From positions 1 through 64,000 of the forward strand of contig DATGXG010000046.1 in NCBI GenBank assembly GCA_035299085.1: a DNA stretch of 64,000 nucleotides, given 5' to 3'. The stretch comes from Bacteroidales bacterium. GTDB lineage: Bacteria; Bacteroidota; Bacteroidia; Bacteroidales; UBA10428. Positions 33,190 to 41,885 of the stretch are shown one piece after another (position 1 is the stretch's first letter; each line of letters opens with the position of its first letter). Position numbers and translations under genes: made by a program. Under the pieces are notes generated by a model. The model ran no database searches and was not told the origin of the DNA. It worked only from the letters and a program-made list of their open reading frames with translations.

Positions 33190-34827
33190 ATGAACAATTT
33201 TATAAGATCAGCCAGGATCAGTCGTTTTATTGCGGCAATGCTGATTGTGTCTTTCCTGAACCTGATGAACGGGTGTTATTTCTACAAGGTTGTTCCTGCT
33301 GAAGATCCTCCCGAAGTCACTATGCAAAATCTAAGCAAGAAGTTCAATTTTTACATTTTGCACTCGGACGACCAGGTAAAACATATTTTTAATATCTCAG
33401 TGGATACCATAAAAATATCAGGAACTCTGGAAGATCTTTCAGGACATATATTTTACAAAACAGCACATCAACCAAAACCGAACCGTTACCGAAGAAACGA
33501 ATCTGCCGTTAATGATGAAGTTCACATCTATGCATCAGGATTGGAACTTAAGAACGGGAGCTTTGATATTCCACTAAAATCTATTCAGAAAATTGAGGTG
33601 TATGATCCTGCAACCGGGCTGACAGTGGCTTCCTGGGTATTTTCCTTTATGGTAGTCGGGGCCTCAATCGCCGGAATCATTTCACTCATTATTTTGCTTA
33701 CCAAGGAATCCTGTCCTTTTGTTTATACTTTTGATGGCAATAACTATTCCTTCACAGGTGAAATTTTTAGCGGGGCCACGCAACCGGGGATTGAAAGAGA
33801 AGATTATTTGCCCCTGCAAAAGCTCTATGATAAGGACGGCTTTTATTCTGTCAAAATCTCCAATAAAATAAAAGAAATACAGCATATTAACCTGGCGGAG
33901 CTTGTTGCTATAGACCACCCGGCAGATGTTTCTGTACTTGTAGACAAAAATGGCCGGCTGCAGACATTTCATGCTCCTGTGAAACCTTTGTCGTGTATTA
34001 ATGCAGGAGGAATCAATATTCTGCCTCTCATAAATTCGCGGGATTCTCTTTTCTATACAGGCGATCCAAAAATGATAAGTGACAAAGGAATCGAGGAAGT
34101 TATTCTTACGTTCAACCGCCCTGCTTCAGCTGATTCCGCAAAACTCATTGTCAGAGCAAAAAATGACTTCTGGCTTGAAACGGTAATTGCCCGCTTTCAT
34201 GATATGTTCGGGGATGCTTACACAGAGTTTTCAAAAAAACAGGAAAAGGCATCCGGAGAGGAACTCAGAAAATGGATGTCGGATCAGCATATTCCCCTTA
34301 CTGTTTATGTAGAAAAGGAAGGTCAGTGGGTTTTGATCGACTATTTCAACATTGCAGGTCCCATGGCTTTCAAAGATGACATCCTGGCATTCAACTTGGA
34401 CGGAATAAAATCGGATACACTAACAATAAAGTTGGATTATGGATTTCTCTTCTGGGATATCGATTACGCAGGAATCGATTTTACACATAACTCCCAGGTT
34501 ACCATTTCTGAATGCCCTTTGATGACAGCAACAGATGAAAACGGAATTGACAGGAAGCAGGCGTTAAGTGTGGCTGATACCAACTATTATGACCAGGAAA
34601 TAATAGGGAATGAAGTGAATTTAACCTTTGAAAAACCTGCTAAAGCGAATCAGGCAAGAACCCTGTTACTACATAGTAAAGGATATTACAAAATCCTCAG
34701 GAATCCTCAGGGGAAACCACAGACTGAAGCGTTGAGGGAATTCAGAAAAGCAGACCGGTTGCCCGGTTATTCGCATCAGCTTTATCTCAAAACAATTAGT
34801 GACCAGAGCCTTTCCTTAACCCATTAA
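33190..34827 (+). CDS. Lipoprotein with one membrane segment, unknown function
   Basis: A 545-residue protein. The N-terminus is a lipoprotein signal (residues 1-28, A-A-M-L-I-V-S-F-L-N-L-M-N-G) with lipid-modified C29. A predicted hydrophobic helix follows at about residues 141-166 (W-V-F-S-F-M-V-V-G-A-S-I-A-G-I-I). The rest contains beta-rich stretches (F-V-Y-T-F-D-G-N-N-Y-S-F-T-G-E-I-F near 180) but no catalytic motif I can name. The helix after a lipid anchor is unusual. The gene is 9 bp upstream of the radical SAM gene on the same strand, so they probably form an operon, and the lipoprotein may be the partner or substrate-handling protein. Confidence 0.7.
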   Translation: MNNFIRSARISRFIAAMLIVSFLNLMNGCYFYKVVPAEDPPEVTMQNLSKKFNFYILHSDDQVKHIFNISVDTIKISGTLEDLSGHIFYKTAHQPKPNRYRRNESAVNDEVHIYASGLELKNGSFDIPLKSIQKIEVYDPATGLTVASWVFSFMVVGASIAGIISLIILLTKESCPFVYTFDGNNYSFTGEIFSGATQPGIEREDYLPLQKLYDKDGFYSVKISNKIKEIQHINLAELVAIDHPADVSVLVDKNGRLQTFHAPVKPLSCINAGGINILPLINSRDSLFYTGDPKMISDKGIEEVILTFNRPASADSAKLIVRAKNDFWLETVIARFHDMFGDAYTEFSKKQEKASGEELRKWMSDQHIPLTVYVEKEGQWVLIDYFNIAGPMAFKDDILAFNLDGIKSDTLTIKLDYGFLFWDIDYAGIDFTHNSQVTISECPLMTATDENGIDRKQALSVADTNYYDQEIIGNEVNLTFEKPAKANQARTLLLHSKGYYKILRNPQGKPQTEALREFRKADRLPGYSHQLYLKTISDQSLSLTH

Positions 34828-34836
34828 TCACTCGCA

Positions 34837-36003
34837 TTGAACGTCAATTCAAATAGAATAGCAAGCGGATTCAGGGCCCGGATCGTCCGGACCCTGATCC
34901 GGTTGTCCATTTTCAGAATGACGCTTGTCCTTTTTAAAAATCCTTTGCGCGCCTACAGGGTGCTTCAACAAATCAAAAAAAGAAGGGCACGTATCTTCGG
35001 AACAGCCTATATTAAGCGGTATATCCGATCCGGAGGTAAATACTATTTTTCCGATACAATACCCGGCTGGCCTTCCCGTTCTTTTACTTCTTTTGTGAAA
35101 GCTGAAATTGATCGGGTGATTCATACAGAAAAGGGAAATCTTCCTATACACACTGTGATTTTTGCCATAACCAACCGGTGTTATCTTCGGTGCAGTCATT
35201 GCTATGAATGGGAGAATATTTCAGCAACCGATGCATTGTCTTTAGCACAACTCATGAAGATCATGAAGGATTTGTATGAAATGAAGGTTCATCACATCCA
35301 GTTAAGTGGCGGCGAGCCACTGGCCCGTTTTGATGACCTCCTGCAGATTTTACAGTCATCTCCGGGCGGTGTGGATTTCTGGATACTGACATCAGGGTTT
35401 GGACTCACTGAAGAAAAAGCCCGGATGTTAAAGGAGTCGGGACTGGTGGGTGCCGACATCAGCCTGGACCACTGGGATGAAGATCTGCACAATGAATTCC
35501 GAAGGAATGAAAAATCGTTCGATTGGGCCAGAGAGGCCGTCCTGAATTGCGGTAAATATGGTATTTTAACCAGCCTGTCGATTTGTATGACACGCTCGTT
35601 CGTGAATGAGGACAATCTGCATGTATATCTTGAACTGGCAAAAGAATGGGGTGTAGGCATGATCCGGTTACTTGAACCTCGGGCAACCGGCCGATATTCC
35701 GGTCTTGATGTGGGTTTGTCCCCGGAGCAAACAGAGATGGCAGAACAGTTTTTTGTTGAAGTCAATTCATCAAATAAATACAGAAAATACCCGGTTCTGA
35801 TGTATCCCGGATATCACCAGAGGCGGGTTGGGTGCCTCGGTGCAGGCAACCGGTATTTCTACATTGATTCAATCGGCGATATCCATGCTTGTCCCTTCTG
35901 CAGGCGAAAAGCCGGGAACGCTGTGAGGGGTAAAATTGAACCGGCGCTTGAACTGCTGACGGAAAGAGGATGCCATGAGTTTGCAATGAATGTGGGAGAT
36001 TGA
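34837..36003 (+). CDS. Radical SAM protein with a SPASM-type C-terminal cysteine cluster
   Basis: A 388-residue radical SAM enzyme. The [4Fe-4S]-binding motif C-Y-L-R-C-S-H-C (about residues 112-119) is CxxxCxxC. The S-adenosylmethionine glycine motif S-G-G-E-P-L follows at about 150. A C-terminal part has Cys at C-L-G-A-G, C-P-F-C and C-H-E-F in a SPASM-like pattern, with D-S-I-G-D-I-H-A-C-P-F-C typical of that domain. Such proteins modify peptides (RiPPs) or other substrates. The start is a TTG at 34837, 9 bp after the lipoprotein stop; internal ATGs are possible. No peptide precursor was found next door, so the substrate is open. The gene after it is a remnant. Confidence 0.82.
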   Translation: MNVNSNRIASGFRARIVRTLIRLSIFRMTLVLFKNPLRAYRVLQQIKKRRARIFGTAYIKRYIRSGGKYYFSDTIPGWPSRSFTSFVKAEIDRVIHTEKGNLPIHTVIFAITNRCYLRCSHCYEWENISATDALSLAQLMKIMKDLYEMKVHHIQLSGGEPLARFDDLLQILQSSPGGVDFWILTSGFGLTEEKARMLKESGLVGADISLDHWDEDLHNEFRRNEKSFDWAREAVLNCGKYGILTSLSICMTRSFVNEDNLHVYLELAKEWGVGMIRLLEPRATGRYSGLDVGLSPEQTEMAEQFFVEVNSSNKYRKYPVLMYPGYHQRRVGCLGAGNRYFYIDSIGDIHACPFCRRKAGNAVRGKIEPALELLTERGCHEFAMNVGD

Positions 36004-36099
36004 TTTCTCGCCATGACAGAACCAGCATGACTTCGACACTTAGGAAGCTCAGTAACCACAAGCTCAGTCATGCTGAGAACATCCAAAATCCGGCATCTT

Positions 36100-36299
36100 C
36101 TATTTTCCAATCCACTTCGCAATGGCATCGGCCAGTTCCTGTCTTACTTCGGGATAGCGATGGGTTGTGTTAAAGGCTTCTATTGAAATGCCTGTGGCGC
36201 CGAGTGAATGTAATTTGCGGTAGAGGGGCAGCACATTTTCTTCCATCAGGGTTGTCATGTCGTACCAGCCGGTTATAAACAGGATTTTCCGGTACGATA
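36100..36299 (-). pseudogene. 3' remnant of an alpha/beta hydrolase (peptidase S9/dienelactone type)
   Basis: Read on the minus strand, about 65 codons ending at TAG (36100-36102) encode R-K-I-L-F-I-T-G-W-Y-D-M, E-N-V-L-P-L-Y-R-K-L-H, S-I-E-A-F-N-T-T-H-R-Y and ELADAIAKWIGK. This is the C-terminal part of an alpha/beta hydrolase: the aspartate (W-Y-D) and histidine (T-T-H) of the catalytic triad are both present, but the nucleophile half is gone. Upstream, at about 36300, the frame runs into GACGGTAGGGACAGTGG repeat DNA and no start codon is present. The gene was probably truncated by a repeat-associated deletion. Confidence 0.75.
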
Positions 36300-36339
36300 G
36301 AGACGGTAGGGACAGTGGGGACCAAGGGACTAACCAGTT

Positions 36340-36500
36340 ACCAGAATTCAGTATTTACGATTCTAGATTTACGATTTACGAGTAGAAAACCCGGAAACAG
36401 ATTGGCTAATCGTAAATCGTCAAATCGCAAATCGCATGAGTAAAATGTCTCTGCCGTGCGTTCTTCCCCTCTCCTGGCAGGAGAGGGGGCAGGGGGTGAG
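36340..36500. repeat. ATTTACGATTTACGA and CCCCTCTCCTGGCAGGAGAG repeats
   Basis: ATTTACGATTTACGAG (36365-36382), CGTAAATCGTCAAATCGCAA (36412-36434) and the palindromic CCCCTCTCCTGGCAGGAGAG with GGGGCAGGGGGTGAGGTG (36467-36503). The latter ends where the T9SS gene stop begins; its GCGTTCTTCCCCTCTC start also occurs in the repeats at 22340 and 25520. Confidence 0.7.
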
Positions 36501-36503
36501 GTG

Positions 36504-39059
36504 TTACTTCACAATTTTAAATTCAGCCTGCTTGTCATCAGCCTGCAGGCTGATGAAATAGAGGCCGGAAGTGAATGACCCGGTATTGATTCGGATGTTT
36601 TTCAGGCCTGAAAACTGCTGTTGGAGCATTAACCGGCCTGACAGATCAGTAATGGTTAATTTAACCAGGGCGTATTCTTCCTTAAGGTCGATTCTAAGCT
36701 CATCGGTTACCGGGTTTGGATAATACACAAGCCCGGGCACATCATAATCGCTGCTGGCGGTAATAGTTATGGGGATGCAGTTACTGGTGACAGCACATCC
36801 GTCCTTCGTTAACCGCACCGCATATAACCCTGTGACCACCGGTGTATACATCTGATCAGTGGCCCCTTCGATATCCAGTCCCGATGTACATACCAGCCAT
36901 TGGTACGATGCATCTTCCACTGCTGCTTTCATTGTTCCGGAAATGGTTTCCACCGTGTTGTCGATTTTAATCACCGTGAGATTGATGGTGATGTTACTGT
37001 CACAGCCTGCAGAATTGGGAATGGTTTCTTGATAGGTACCCGATGTTTCCAATAACTGCCCTCCGGGTGAGACGTAGCTTTCGCATGCCGTTTCATTCAG
37101 TACTGCAAATGATCTGTTTTTAATATCAAGGTTAACGATCATCAACGAATCAAAACCTTCGGCATTGGGAATGGTATCATAATAAACCCCGTCATTATAC
37201 CAGGTGTATTTTTTGCTTGGGGATACCAGGGAATCGCAGGCGCTCAGCCATATTGTATTTTCAGTGTCATAAGTGCCCGGCAAATTGAATAAGTAATATT
37301 CATAATCTGGGTAGCCCCAGGGAATAATATGGTGGCCATCCACCTTAATAACGGGATTTTCCACGTTGGCTCCCATATCAAGGATTTCACATTTATAGGT
37401 GCCCGAATCCACATAAACGGTATCCTGAAAACCATGGGCTTTGGTTACGATTGCTGCTGTATCATACCAAATTCTATTGGTAACCGTATCCGTTATTTTC
37501 AGCACCAGCAGTTCATCTTCATCATAATCGTATGGAAGAATCCTTGAGGATATTGTAATCATAAGCGAGTCCTTGCTTTGTGCAACCTGCTTAACCGGTT
37601 TCGGAGAAAAATCGGTGACATACCCGTATTTTGCTCCGGAAGATGCACCACCGCTAATGATACCCAGTTGGAACCCGGCAACATTGTTTTCAAGAGTGAC
37701 CGTTTCTCCGGGTTTAATGTAATTACTCATAAATGAAAGTACATCCGGAGTTTTTTTAAGAACCAGCCATGCAGAATCACTTGTTGGTTCAAATGAATAG
37801 CCGGGTACAGAAATCCAGCCCTGAGATGGGGTTGTAAGGATAAACGCATCCACGGTATTAATCTGGTAGAAATTGGTGACATTCCTGACTGCAAGATTTA
37901 GTTGAAAACCATCAGAAACATTGGGTGAACGGGTAAAAGCAATTTTTTCAGAACCTGCACTGTTATCAACAGAAGGAATTAATGCGGCACCGGTTTCTCC
38001 TCCAAAGCCCGTTACATGGGTAATATAAACAGGTTTGGATGCCAGTACATGAAGGGATGTGGTCTCAACCGGATAATTGAACACTTGTCCGGCTAATGCG
38101 ATTGTAGCTACTGAAACTCCATTGACAGCAATATCCGTATTGGGTTCGGTAGATGTTATGAAGATCCTGTCTCCTCCGTCAGCCGGGCAATTAGGGGCAG
38201 AAATAGTTGTGAGCTGTCCTTTTACAATGACATATTCTTTACCAATATGGTTTACCGGTACCAGTTGATCTCCGATTATATCAAATGAAAGAGATGTGGT
38301 GCAGGTTGTATTGGCCGCATTCTTCTTGGTTATTGAATCGTCGTACCAGGTAATCACTATGTCTTTATCCGATTTAACAGGAACGCCGTTAATGTGACGG
38401 TTAGCAGCGGTTGCAGCAGCCCTGAAGGCAAACGTCTCGCCGGCATTGAGCACAAGCACTAAGGAATCGCCCGGGTTGGTATCAAAATAATACCAATCGT
38501 CATTCGGGTACACCACAATACGGGTGTTGTTTTTAGTGGCAGCGATCACAAATCCGCTCCATGCGGTTCCACCGTAAGTTCCATTGGGAAAAAAATTCTG
38601 AGTGGAAACAAAAAAGTTCTTCCCCATGGCATTACGGCCTTTGAGGGTGAACAGCTCGCGGTTATAGGGGTTATCGAGATCATAAATCACTGAGATCTTA
38701 CCTCCGGAAGAGCTGATTTTGAACGCCTTTTTCTGAGCATTTCCGGGTGTTAACGGTAAAGCCTGCGGGTAATTTTCAATCTGGTCGATCGTGGTGCAGG
38801 TATCGAGCCGGATTGACCTTCTTTCATTTTTATTCAGTGAGAAGGTAATTGGTAAAAACGAAACATTGGCAGGTTGTGAAACAGTTACTGTTGTAGTTTC
38901 CTGAGCAGTAATATGCAGGATAACAGGAGCCCCGTTCTGTAAAGGTGTTCCGTGAACGTTTGAAACATCGGGTGCGGCGAACCAGAATACAGTATCGGTT
39001 TGTGAATAAAGGGCGAAGGATTGGAGGAACAACAATAAGAGGACGATTGTGGGTTTCAT
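36504..39059 (-). CDS. Large T9SS secreted protein with IgGFc-binding-like N-terminal domain
   Basis: An 851-residue exported protein. A signal peptide (TIVLLLLFLQSFALYSQ) is followed by a domain of about 400 residues that matches the IgGFc-binding N-terminal family (Bacteroidota secreted proteins with T-R-I-V-V-Y-P-N-D-D, N-A-G-E-T-F-A-F-R-A, S-D-K-D-I-V-I-T-W-Y-D-D and F-I-T-S-T-E-P-N-T-D-I). Residues 500-760 contain Y-D-T-E-N-T-I-W-L-S-A-C and similar repeats with N-x-T-V, typical of Bacteroidota surface proteins. The last 75 residues are a T9SS type A sorting domain (Y-Y-P-N-P-V-T-D-E-L, L-S-G-R-L-M-L-Q, G-L-Y-F-I-S-L). It may bind ligands at the surface; actual immunoglobulin binding is not implied. 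Confidence 0.8.
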   Translation of the reverse strand: MKPTIVLLLLFLQSFALYSQTDTVFWFAAPDVSNVHGTPLQNGAPVILHITAQETTTVTVSQPANVSFLPITFSLNKNERRSIRLDTCTTIDQIENYPQALPLTPGNAQKKAFKISSSGGKISVIYDLDNPYNRELFTLKGRNAMGKNFFVSTQNFFPNGTYGGTAWSGFVIAATKNNTRIVVYPNDDWYYFDTNPGDSLVLVLNAGETFAFRAAATAANRHINGVPVKSDKDIVITWYDDSITKKNAANTTCTTSLSFDIIGDQLVPVNHIGKEYVIVKGQLTTISAPNCPADGGDRIFITSTEPNTDIAVNGVSVATIALAGQVFNYPVETTSLHVLASKPVYITHVTGFGGETGAALIPSVDNSAGSEKIAFTRSPNVSDGFQLNLAVRNVTNFYQINTVDAFILTTPSQGWISVPGYSFEPTSDSAWLVLKKTPDVLSFMSNYIKPGETVTLENNVAGFQLGIISGGASSGAKYGYVTDFSPKPVKQVAQSKDSLMITISSRILPYDYDEDELLVLKITDTVTNRIWYDTAAIVTKAHGFQDTVYVDSGTYKCEILDMGANVENPVIKVDGHHIIPWGYPDYEYYLFNLPGTYDTENTIWLSACDSLVSPSKKYTWYNDGVYYDTIPNAEGFDSLMIVNLDIKNRSFAVLNETACESYVSPGGQLLETSGTYQETIPNSAGCDSNITINLTVIKIDNTVETISGTMKAAVEDASYQWLVCTSGLDIEGATDQMYTPVVTGLYAVRLTKDGCAVTSNCIPITITASSDYDVPGLVYYPNPVTDELRIDLKEEYALVKLTITDLSGRLMLQQQFSGLKNIRINTGSFTSGLYFISLQADDKQAEFKIVK

Positions 39060-39119
39060 GGTTTTTGTGCAAATGGTTTTATGGGTTGAAGGACCATAGG
39101 GACTATCAGTCTTTGGATT

Positions 39120-39330
39120 TCGCGGTAGGACGAAGTCGGAGACTTCGCCCAGCTATGAGGACGATTGCGGGTTTCATGGTTTTTGTGTGATGGTCTCATT
39201 ATTTACGATTTTAGATTTACGATTTACGAATTGAAAACCAATCGTAAATCGTAAATCGTTATATCGTAAATTTAGCTCTAAGCCTTAATCCCTTATTACT
39301 TAAATTGCTAATAGTGTAATAGTCTAATAG
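39120..39330. repeat. AGTCGGAGACTTCGCC, CGTAAATC and CTAATAG repeats
   Basis: GACGAAGTCGGAGACTTCGCC (39129-39149), a second copy of a 40 bp piece of the T9SS gene start (GGACGATTGCGGGTTTCATG, compare 39032-39060), ATTTACGATTTACGAATT and CGTAAATCGTAAATCG (39205-39263), and AATTGCTAATAGTGTAATAG (39303-39330). Confidence 0.7.
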
Positions 39331-39335
39331 CCGTA

Positions 39336-39920
39336 TTATTTCTTCTTCTTTTTTCCTACTTCTTCCGGAGGTGTAACGCCGGTAGCTGCATCGTATTTTT
39401 CCTGGGCTATGTCGAGTGCGGCCTGGGCGGTCTTGAGTCCATCACCGGCTGTCTTTTTACCTGTTTTCCCTTTGCTTAAGTTGGCATCACCGGTTGTTGC
39501 CTTGGTGGTGGCGACTTTTAGGCGGGTATCCAATGCCTTGGTATCGGCTTTGTATTTTGTATCGAGCGCCTTGAGATCCGCTTTGGCCTGGGTGGCTTCG
39601 GCTTTATCTTTTGAAGCGGTTGCCTTGGCTAGTGCTTTTTGTTTGGCTGCGTATTCCTTATCCAGAGCCTTCCGCTCGGTGGCTATGGCTTTGGTTTCGG
39701 TTTTGGATTCGTTCAATAGTTCAGTACCTTTTGCAATCAATGAATCAGCAACAGCAAGTGCCTTTTCATTCTTTGCTACATTCTTTTTAGCCGTGGCCAA
39801 ACCAGTTTCGGCCTTTTTTATTTCGGCAGCTTTTTTATCTGCCTGGGCATTTACAGCACCGCTGATCAGAAACAAAGCCATGGTCAGGCTTAAGTAAAAC
39901 CGTAAAGTAAAATTTTTCAT
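39336..39920 (-). CDS. Exported Lys/Ala-rich coiled-coil protein
   Basis: A 194-residue exported protein. After a signal peptide (F-Y-L-S-L-T-M-A-L-F-L-I-S-G-A-V-N-A-Q-A) almost the whole mature chain is built of Lys, Ala, Thr, Asp and Glu in heptad-like patterns, for example K-A-L-D-K-E-Y-A-A-K-Q-K-A-L-A-K-A and D-L-K-A-L-D-T-K-Y-K-A-D. This predicts a long coiled coil. The last residues are V-G-K-K-K-K-K, without a T9SS domain. The opposite strand has an equally long open frame because of the composition; that one is a shadow. The protein could act as a periplasmic spacer or polymer-binding protein. Not assignable to a known family. Confidence 0.7.
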   Translation of the reverse strand: MKNFTLRFYLSLTMALFLISGAVNAQADKKAAEIKKAETGLATAKKNVAKNEKALAVADSLIAKGTELLNESKTETKAIATERKALDKEYAAKQKALAKATASKDKAEATQAKADLKALDTKYKADTKALDTRLKVATTKATTGDANLSKGKTGKKTAGDGLKTAQAALDIAQEKYDAATGVTPPEEVGKKKKK

Positions 39921-40140
39921 AATCTATTTGAATTAATTTCCATTACAACTCCTTTTATGGCGGGATACATGGGAGGATTTAATTCTTGTACGTATTTCAT
40001 GTTTAAATGTTTTATTGATGTATTGATGATTGAGATAGTTGGCCGAAAATCATTTTTTTATGCGCAAAGTCATGGATAATATCCATATTTTACGTACCTT
40101 AATATACACTTATCCAGAACTATAACCTAATTCAAAAACT

Positions 40141-41316
40141 ATGAAAAAATTTTATTTTATCATTAGCTTTATGCTCATGGCATCACTCGTTGGTGCCCAG
40201 AACTTACGAAAAAGCGCTGATAATATGGGGTCAGGTGAAGACAAACCCGACAGCGCATTCTTTTCCTATTATCTCGGGCAATGGGTTACAAAAGACAAAT
40301 TTGTTTTTACCTATGATGATGAGGAAAATACGGTGCAATGGACTGCATTCCACCGGGAATTAAATTCTGAGCCTTGGCAACTTAATGAAAGGGTCATCGA
40401 TAAATACCATGTTAATGGGTATAAATTATCTCACATTGACCTTTTCTACAACCCGGAGGTCAGTGAATTTGAAAACCGTTTTTCTAATGTCTATACATAT
40501 GATGCGTCCGGCAAAATGACCGGTATGTTTTCATTTAATTGGAATGATGCCATTCCTGGCTGGGACAGTACCGGAAAATATGAATATTCTTATACCGTTG
40601 CAGGTGATTCAATGGTTGAGTATGTTTTCGAGAAAAATTTGGCAGAAGATATCTGGAGTTTACGATATATGGATGAAGTTTTGTATACGCCATCCGGAAA
40701 GGAAAAAATAGGCACAGGCTTTCAATGGAATTCAGTAGAAAATAAATGGGATACCACGAATGAATACCGTTACTATTATGATGAAAACGACAATGACACG
40801 TTATACAGATTATTCGATTATAATGATGAAGGAGTTTCTGAATTATCGTTTGAAATGAAAACTGAATATAATGATCAGGGTCAAAAAATGCATATACATT
40901 ATTACGGACTTGAAAGCGCTGTTTGGAAATATTCAGGTAAATCAGATCTCTTTTACAATGAATCAGGTAACTTAACACAAAGAATTACTTATAACTGGGA
41001 TGACGAGGCCGGTGAATATTTGCCATCTTTTAAAGAAACAAATTATTATGATGGTTTAACCGAAATTGCATCATTAAAACCATCTGATATTTTGATATTT
41101 CCGAATCCCGCATCGGACTTCCTCGCTGTCAATTTGAACAAACCATCCTCTTCAGTCATTATTAAAATTTTTAATCTCAATGGAAATCTAGTACTTCAGA
41201 AGCAACTAAGGGATCAGGAACACATTCAGGTGGGCCATCTACCGGGTGGTGTGTATGTTTATGAAGTGCTGGACTCAGGCAATATTGTCAGGGGTAAGAT
41301 AACAATTTGTAAATGA
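40141..41316 (+). CDS. Secreted YD-type repeat protein with T9SS type A sorting domain
   Basis: A 391-residue exported protein and paralogue of the 22508-23830 protein. The signal peptide (FYFIISFMLMASLVGAQ, cleavage near residue 20) precedes aromatic repeats such as F-S-F-N-W-N-D-A-I-P-G-W-D, F-Q-W-N-S-V-E-N-K-W-D and I-T-Y-N-W-D-D-E-A-G-E-Y, spaced 30-45 residues apart, each with a Y-D/N-E-x-G-x/Q turn. The C-terminus is a T9SS type A sorting domain (I-F-P-N-P-A-S-D-F, F-N-L-N-G-N-L-V-L-Q, G-G-V-Y-V-Y-E-V-L). It is a surface protein of unknown ligand. It is the only plus-strand gene between two minus-strand blocks, so it has its own promoter. Confidence 0.8.
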   Translation: MKKFYFIISFMLMASLVGAQNLRKSADNMGSGEDKPDSAFFSYYLGQWVTKDKFVFTYDDEENTVQWTAFHRELNSEPWQLNERVIDKYHVNGYKLSHIDLFYNPEVSEFENRFSNVYTYDASGKMTGMFSFNWNDAIPGWDSTGKYEYSYTVAGDSMVEYVFEKNLAEDIWSLRYMDEVLYTPSGKEKIGTGFQWNSVENKWDTTNEYRYYYDENDNDTLYRLFDYNDEGVSELSFEMKTEYNDQGQKMHIHYYGLESAVWKYSGKSDLFYNESGNLTQRITYNWDDEAGEYLPSFKETNYYDGLTEIASLKPSDILIFPNPASDFLAVNLNKPSSSVIIKIFNLNGNLVLQKQLRDQEHIQVGHLPGGVYVYEVLDSGNIVRGKITICK

Positions 41317-41419
41317 TAGCTGTTAAAAAGATTTCTTAAATATCCCTGATGAACTTCGTGCAGCAGAGGCCTGCCACACGGTAAATCGCAGAAGCACTGA
41401 GTTTCTGCCCGGGGCAGTT

Positions 41420-41445
41420 AAAAAAAATGCCCCTTGCGGGGCATC
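41420..41445 (-). terminator. Rho-independent terminator of the cupredoxin operon
   Basis: On the minus strand ATGCCCC, loop GCAA and GGGGCAT form a 7 bp perfect stem (41427-41444), followed by a run of eight T (41420-41427). It lies 22 bp after the cupredoxin stop codon. Confidence 0.85.
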
Positions 41446-41466
41446 TGGGAAGAAAATGAAAACCGG

Positions 41467-41835
41467 TTATTCAGTGACCACCACACTGGCCGTCATCTGG
41501 GGATGCGGAGTGCAATGGTAAGCAAAGGTACCGGTGGAATCGAATTTTTGACTGAACGAATCGTTCATAGAAATGCTTCCACTGTCGAAAAGCCCGTCAT
41601 CACTGGTTACTGTGTGTGCCACATTATCGTAGTTTGTCCAGGTTATAGTGGTTCCAGCTTTCACGGATATAGTTGCCGGTGAAAAGGCAAAGCCCTGGAT
41701 TTTTACTGTGTTTCCATTCCCGCCGTTGTTCCCCGAATAATCTTCGGAATCCTTTGAACAACTGATTGCTGCGCTCAACAGGATTAATAGTAACGGTAAT
41801 CCTTTTCTTACAAGATAACTCTTTGAATTTTTCAT
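41467..41835 (-). CDS. Cupredoxin (plastocyanin/azurin-type) lipoprotein
   Basis: A 122-residue lipoprotein: signal L-P-L-L-L-I-L-L-S-A-A-I-S with lipid-modified C26, a Gly/Asn-rich linker, then a type 1 copper domain. The four copper ligands are visible: H74 in V-A-H-T-V-T, C108 and H111 in Y-H-C-T-P-H-P, and M114 in P-Q-M-T-A. It is anchored in the periplasmic or outer-membrane lipid layer and probably carries electrons. The gene lies 50 bp downstream of the acidic DUF4382-like lipoprotein on the same strand, and a clear terminator ends the unit. Confidence 0.88.
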   Translation of the reverse strand: MKNSKSYLVRKGLPLLLILLSAAISCSKDSEDYSGNNGGNGNTVKIQGFAFSPATISVKAGTTITWTNYDNVAHTVTSDDGLFDSGSISMNDSFSQKFDSTGTFAYHCTPHPQMTASVVVTE

Positions 41836-41885
41836 GATAAACTGCTTTTATCGTTTATATTTGAAAGTTTGTTTGTTAAAACCAA

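Noticed and set aside
36504..39059. Immunoglobulin-binding function for the IgGFc-like protein
   Set aside because: The family name comes from a eukaryotic protein; nothing in the sequence shows antibody binding.
39409..39897. 162-codon open frame opposite the Lys/Ala-rich gene
   Set aside because: It is the antisense shadow of a low-complexity gene. The minus-strand protein has a proper signal peptide, the shadow does not.
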